Made by a program: the position numbers and the translations under genes. From assembly GCA_964568355.1 (NCBI GenBank), contig CAZMRK010000847.1:1-8114 (forward strand): a stretch of 8,114 nt of DNA, given 5' to 3'. Positions 5,088 through 8,114 of this stretch are shown piece by piece. Origin of the DNA: JAJPJX01 sp964568355 (GTDB lineage: Bacteria; Acidobacteriota; Terriglobia; Bryobacterales; Bryobacteraceae). The notes beneath the pieces are model-generated. The model did no database searches and was not told the DNA's origin. It was given only the letters and a program-made list of their open reading frames with translations. The number at the start of each line of letters is the position of its first letter. The stretch's first letter is position 1.

Positions 5088-8000
5088 ATGTGGATTGTTC
5101 GACTTGCGCTGAGACGTCCCTACACTTTCGTCGTCATGGCGCTGGTCATCGTGATCCTGGGCACGCTTGCGGCAATCCGCATGCCGACCGATATCTTCCC
5201 TGAAATCAATATCCCGGTCATCAGTGTCATCTGGACCTATGGCGGCGTCGCGCCCGAGGATATGGCCGAAGTCATCACTATCCGCTCGGAGCGCTCGTTC
5301 ACCACTTCGGTTAACGATATCGAGCACATGGAGTCGCAATCGCTCCCGGGCATCGCCATTATCAAAGTCTTTTTCCATCCCAACGCCCGGGTAGAGGCGG
5401 CCGTGGCCCAACTCGCCGCCGCTTCGCAGTCCGTCCTGCGCTCTTTGCCGACCGGCATTACGCCGCCCTCGATCCTGCGCTACAACGCGTCCGCCGTGCC
5501 CATCCTGGAGTTGGGCGTCTCCAGCGAGACGATGAGCGAGCAGACCGTCTACGATACGGCGTACAACTTCATCCGCACCCAGTTGGCCACCGTGCAAGGC
5601 GCGAGTTTTCCTTTGCCCTATGGCGGCAAGCCGCGCCAGATCATGGTGGATATCGACCCGCGCCGTCTGTATGCGCAGGGACTCTCGCCCAATGATGTCA
5701 TCAACGCCATCACCAACCAGAACCTGATTCTTCCGTCGGGAAGCGCGCGCATCGGTGCTCGCGAATACACCGTGACCCTGAACAGCGCTCCGGAAGCGGC
5801 CGCGGCCTTCAACGATCTGCCCATCAAACAGAGCAACGGCACTACCATCTATATCCGCGATGTGGCCCATGTGCGTGACGGCTATGCCGTTCAGACCAAT
5901 GTCGTGCGGCACAATGGCAGCCGCGGTTCGCTTCTCACGGTGCTGAAGAATGGCGGCTCATCCACGCTGGATATCGTCCGCCGCATCAAACAGATTCTGC
6001 CCCGCGTCAAGCTCACTCTGCCCCCTCAGCTCAACGTGAAGCTGCTCTTCGACCAGTCCATTTTCGTGAGGGCGGCGATTAATGGGGTGCTCAAGGAGGC
6101 CGTGACCGCGGCCTTTTTGACCGGCCTGATGATTCTCCTCTTCCTCGGTAGCTGGCGCAGCACGGTGATTGTCTGCATCTCGATTCCGCTTTCGATTCTC
6201 ACCTCTCTGGCCATTCTGAACATCCTCCACGAGACCATCAACGTCATGACCTTAGGCGGCCTGGCGCTGGCCGTGGGCATCCTGGTCGACGACGCTACCG
6301 TCGAAATCGAAAACATCCACCGCAATCTCGGCTTGGGCAAACCGATCGTTCACGCGATCCTGGACGGCGCCAGCCAGATCGCGGTACCTGCGTTTGTCTC
6401 CACCATCTGCATCTGCATCGTCTTCGTACCGGTTATCTTTCTGAGCGGAGCGGCCAAATATTTGTTCACGCCCCTGGCAATGGCGGTCGTGCTGGCCATG
6501 ATGGCATCCTACCTGCTCTCCCGGACCCTGGTACCGACCATGGTCAAGTACCTGATCGCCAGCGAAGTCGATCGCTATCGGGAAGAAGGCGGACACACCG
6601 GCTCAGGCTTCTTCTGGTCTCTGCACCACCGCTTCGAGTTGCGGTTTGAGTGCTTCCGTAATAGCTACCGCCGGCTGCTGGCCTCGGCCCTCGCTCACCG
6701 CAAGGTCATGGCGCTCTGCTTCTTCCTGATCTGTGGCGCGTGCACGGCCCTGATTCCTTTCGTCGGCATGGACTTTTTTCCACAGGTGGACGCCGGACAG
6801 ATCCGCCTCCATGTCCGCGCGCCTGCCGGGACCCGCGTGGAAGAAACCGAGCAGTACTTCGCGCAGGTAGAAGAAGCCATCCGGCAAATCATTCCGCCCC
6901 AGGAATTGACCGATATTCTCGACAACATCGGCCTCCCCTACAGCGGATTGAATATCGCGCTCAGCGATAGCGCAACCATCGGTCCGTTCGATGGCGAAAT
7001 TCTGCTATCGCTGAATGCGGAGGGCCACAAGCCCACCTCCTACTACATCCGGGAAATGCGCCACCGTCTGGGCCGCCAGTTCCCCAATCTGACCTTTTTC
7101 TTCCAGCCGGCGGACATCGTGGGCCAGATTTTGAACTTCGGCCTGCCCGCTCCCATTGACGTCCAGGTGATTGGCCCCCTGAGTAACGCCAGGGCCAACT
7201 ACCAGCTCGCCAGGCAGATGGAAGTCCAAATCGCGCGCATCCCCGGCGCCGTCGACGTGCACACGCACCAAGTAGTGGACGTACCGGAGATCCGCTTCAA
7301 CGTAGACCGCACGCGCGCCGAGCAGCTTGGTCTCAGCCAGAAGGACGTCGCCAACAGCCTGCTGATCTCACTCAGCTCCAGCACGCAGATCCTGCCGAAC
7401 TATTGGATCAATCCGCAGAATCAGGTCGACTATCCGGTGGCGGTGCAGACCCCCCAATACTGGATGGATTCCACCGACTCGCTGATGAGCACGCCAATCC
7501 GGCCGGGCACCGGGCACGGCACCCAGCTTCTCACCAACATCGCGCGTATGCAGCGCCGCACCACGGCTTCGGTGGTCAACCATTACAACGTGCAGCCGCT
7601 GTTTGATGTCTATGCCAATGTCCAGGATCGCGACCTCGGTACGGTAGCCCGGCAGATCGACCGCGTCATCGAGCGCTTCCGCCCCAAATTGCCCAAAGGC
7701 AGCTTTTTCGAGACGCGTGGTCAGGTGGCCACCATGCGGGAATCGTTTGTCGGTTTGGGCTTTGGCATGTTCTTCGCCATCCTGCTGGTCTATTTCGTCA
7801 TGGTGGTGAACTTTCAATCCTGGCTGGATCCTTTTATTATCCTGATGGCCCTCCCCGGAGCTCTCTCTGGAATTGTGCTGATGCTTTTCCTGACCCAGAC
7901 CACGATCAACGTTCCCTCGCTCATGGGCGCGATCATGAGCATTGGAGTCGCCACCGCCAATAGCATCCTACTCGTAAATTTCGCCAATGATCTGCGTCAC

Positions 8001-8114
8001 GAAGGCGAAGATTCCGTCACCGCCGCCCTCGAAGCCGGCTACACTCGCCTGCGCCCGGTCATCATGACGGCGCTGGCTATGATTGTCGGCATGCTGCCCA
8101 TGGCCCTCGGGCTC
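5088..8114 (+). CDS. RND-family efflux pump permease subunit (HAE1/AcrB-like), 3' end cut by the window
   Basis: An uninterrupted frame of 1009 codons from ATG 5088, open at the right edge. The family is usually about 1030-1060 residues, so only a few dozen are missing. It is an inner-membrane, proton-driven trimeric exporter that works with a periplasmic adaptor and an outer-membrane channel. Neither partner gene lies upstream, so they are probably downstream. Visible parts: TM1 (about 13-31), first porter region with MPTDIFPEINIPVISV and PEDMAE, TM2-TM6 (about 341-485) with GGLALAVGILVDDATVEIEN in TM4, TM7 (about 541-558, then GMDFFPQVDAGQI), second porter region, TM8-TM11 from about 889. 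The TM4 proton-relay pair D401/D402 is present, but the TM10 lysine of AcrB (K940) is A957 in GVATANSILLVNFAN. The start is supported by AAAAGG 7 bases upstream. The divergent lysR and the operator between them suggest inducible expression. The drug or metabolite exported is unknown. Confidence 0.95.
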   Translation, partial: MWIVRLALRRPYTFVVMALVIVILGTLAAIRMPTDIFPEINIPVISVIWTYGGVAPEDMAEVITIRSERSFTTSVNDIEHMESQSLPGIAIIKVFFHPNARVEAAVAQLAAASQSVLRSLPTGITPPSILRYNASAVPILELGVSSETMSEQTVYDTAYNFIRTQLATVQGASFPLPYGGKPRQIMVDIDPRRLYAQGLSPNDVINAITNQNLILPSGSARIGAREYTVTLNSAPEAAAAFNDLPIKQSNGTTIYIRDVAHVRDGYAVQTNVVRHNGSRGSLLTVLKNGGSSTLDIVRRIKQILPRVKLTLPPQLNVKLLFDQSIFVRAAINGVLKEAVTAAFLTGLMILLFLGSWRSTVIVCISIPLSILTSLAILNILHETINVMTLGGLALAVGILVDDATVEIENIHRNLGLGKPIVHAILDGASQIAVPAFVSTICICIVFVPVIFLSGAAKYLFTPLAMAVVLAMMASYLLSRTLVPTMVKYLIASEVDRYREEGGHTGSGFFWSLHHRFELRFECFRNSYRRLLASALAHRKVMALCFFLICGACTALIPFVGMDFFPQVDAGQIRLHVRAPAGTRVEETEQYFAQVEEAIRQIIPPQELTDILDNIGLPYSGLNIALSDSATIGPFDGEILLSLNAEGHKPTSYYIREMRHRLGRQFPNLTFFFQPADIVGQILNFGLPAPIDVQVIGPLSNARANYQLARQMEVQIARIPGAVDVHTHQVVDVPEIRFNVDRTRAEQLGLSQKDVANSLLISLSSSTQILPNYWINPQNQVDYPVAVQTPQYWMDSTDSLMSTPIRPGTGHGTQLLTNIARMQRRTTASVVNHYNVQPLFDVYANVQDRDLGTVARQIDRVIERFRPKLPKGSFFETRGQVATMRESFVGLGFGMFFAILLVYFVMVVNFQSWLDPFIILMALPGALSGIVLMLFLTQTTINVPSLMGAIMSIGVATANSILLVNFANDLRHEGEDSVTAALEAGYTRLRPVIMTALAMIVGMLPMALGL

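Noticed and set aside
5073..5912. Minus-strand frame of 279 codons opposite the RND pump start
   Set aside because: Low-complexity, R/D/G-rich with no motif; it is antisense to a textbook RND sequence and crosses the regulatory region.

Overview
The window is a GC-rich (by eye about 60%), densely coding bacterial segment. It has five protein genes and one short divergent control region; no RNA gene, mobile element or CRISPR array was seen. Gene content and protein style (a secreted-type beta-helix carbohydrate-active protein, a stand-alone GMC dehydrogenase, a lysine-methyltransferase-like protein with an export signal, and an RND pump with the TM10 motif VATANS) remind me of Acidobacteriota such as the Bryobacter/Solibacter group. 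That placement is inference from memory; no marker gene is present.

Layout. Positions 2-1792 (+) hold the 3' part of a right-handed parallel beta-helix protein that runs in from the left edge. Its coding similarity extends upstream of the only usable start (GTG at 179), but that upstream part is interrupted by a stop and an apparent pair of compensating frameshifts. This gene overlaps by 25 bases, tail to tail, the end of a minus-strand block transcribed from about 4991 down to 1768. In order of transcription the block is a LysR-type regulator (4104-4991), a GMC-family FAD oxidoreductase with a four-cysteine motif (2433-4076), and a FAM173-like SAM methyltransferase with an N-terminal export-type segment (1768-2337). 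Gaps are 27 and 95 bases without a convincing terminator, so the three may be one operon. Divergent from lysR, an RND efflux pump permease starts at 5088 (+) and is still open at the right edge (1009 codons seen).

Control. The 96-base lysR/RND intergenic region carries a perfect 7-bp inverted repeat with a central T-N11-A (5001-5019). A weaker T-N11-A site lies 32 bp away, about three helical turns. The strong site sits near -64 and the weak one over the -35 of a plausible RND promoter, which is the classical LysR RBS/ABS layout. The strong site also covers a possible lysR -10, suggesting autorepression. The simplest model is a regulator that senses a (perhaps aromatic) compound, induces its export by the pump, and is co-transcribed with an oxidoreductase that may modify the compound. 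The substrate is unknown. The beta-helix gene is probably unrelated to this module.
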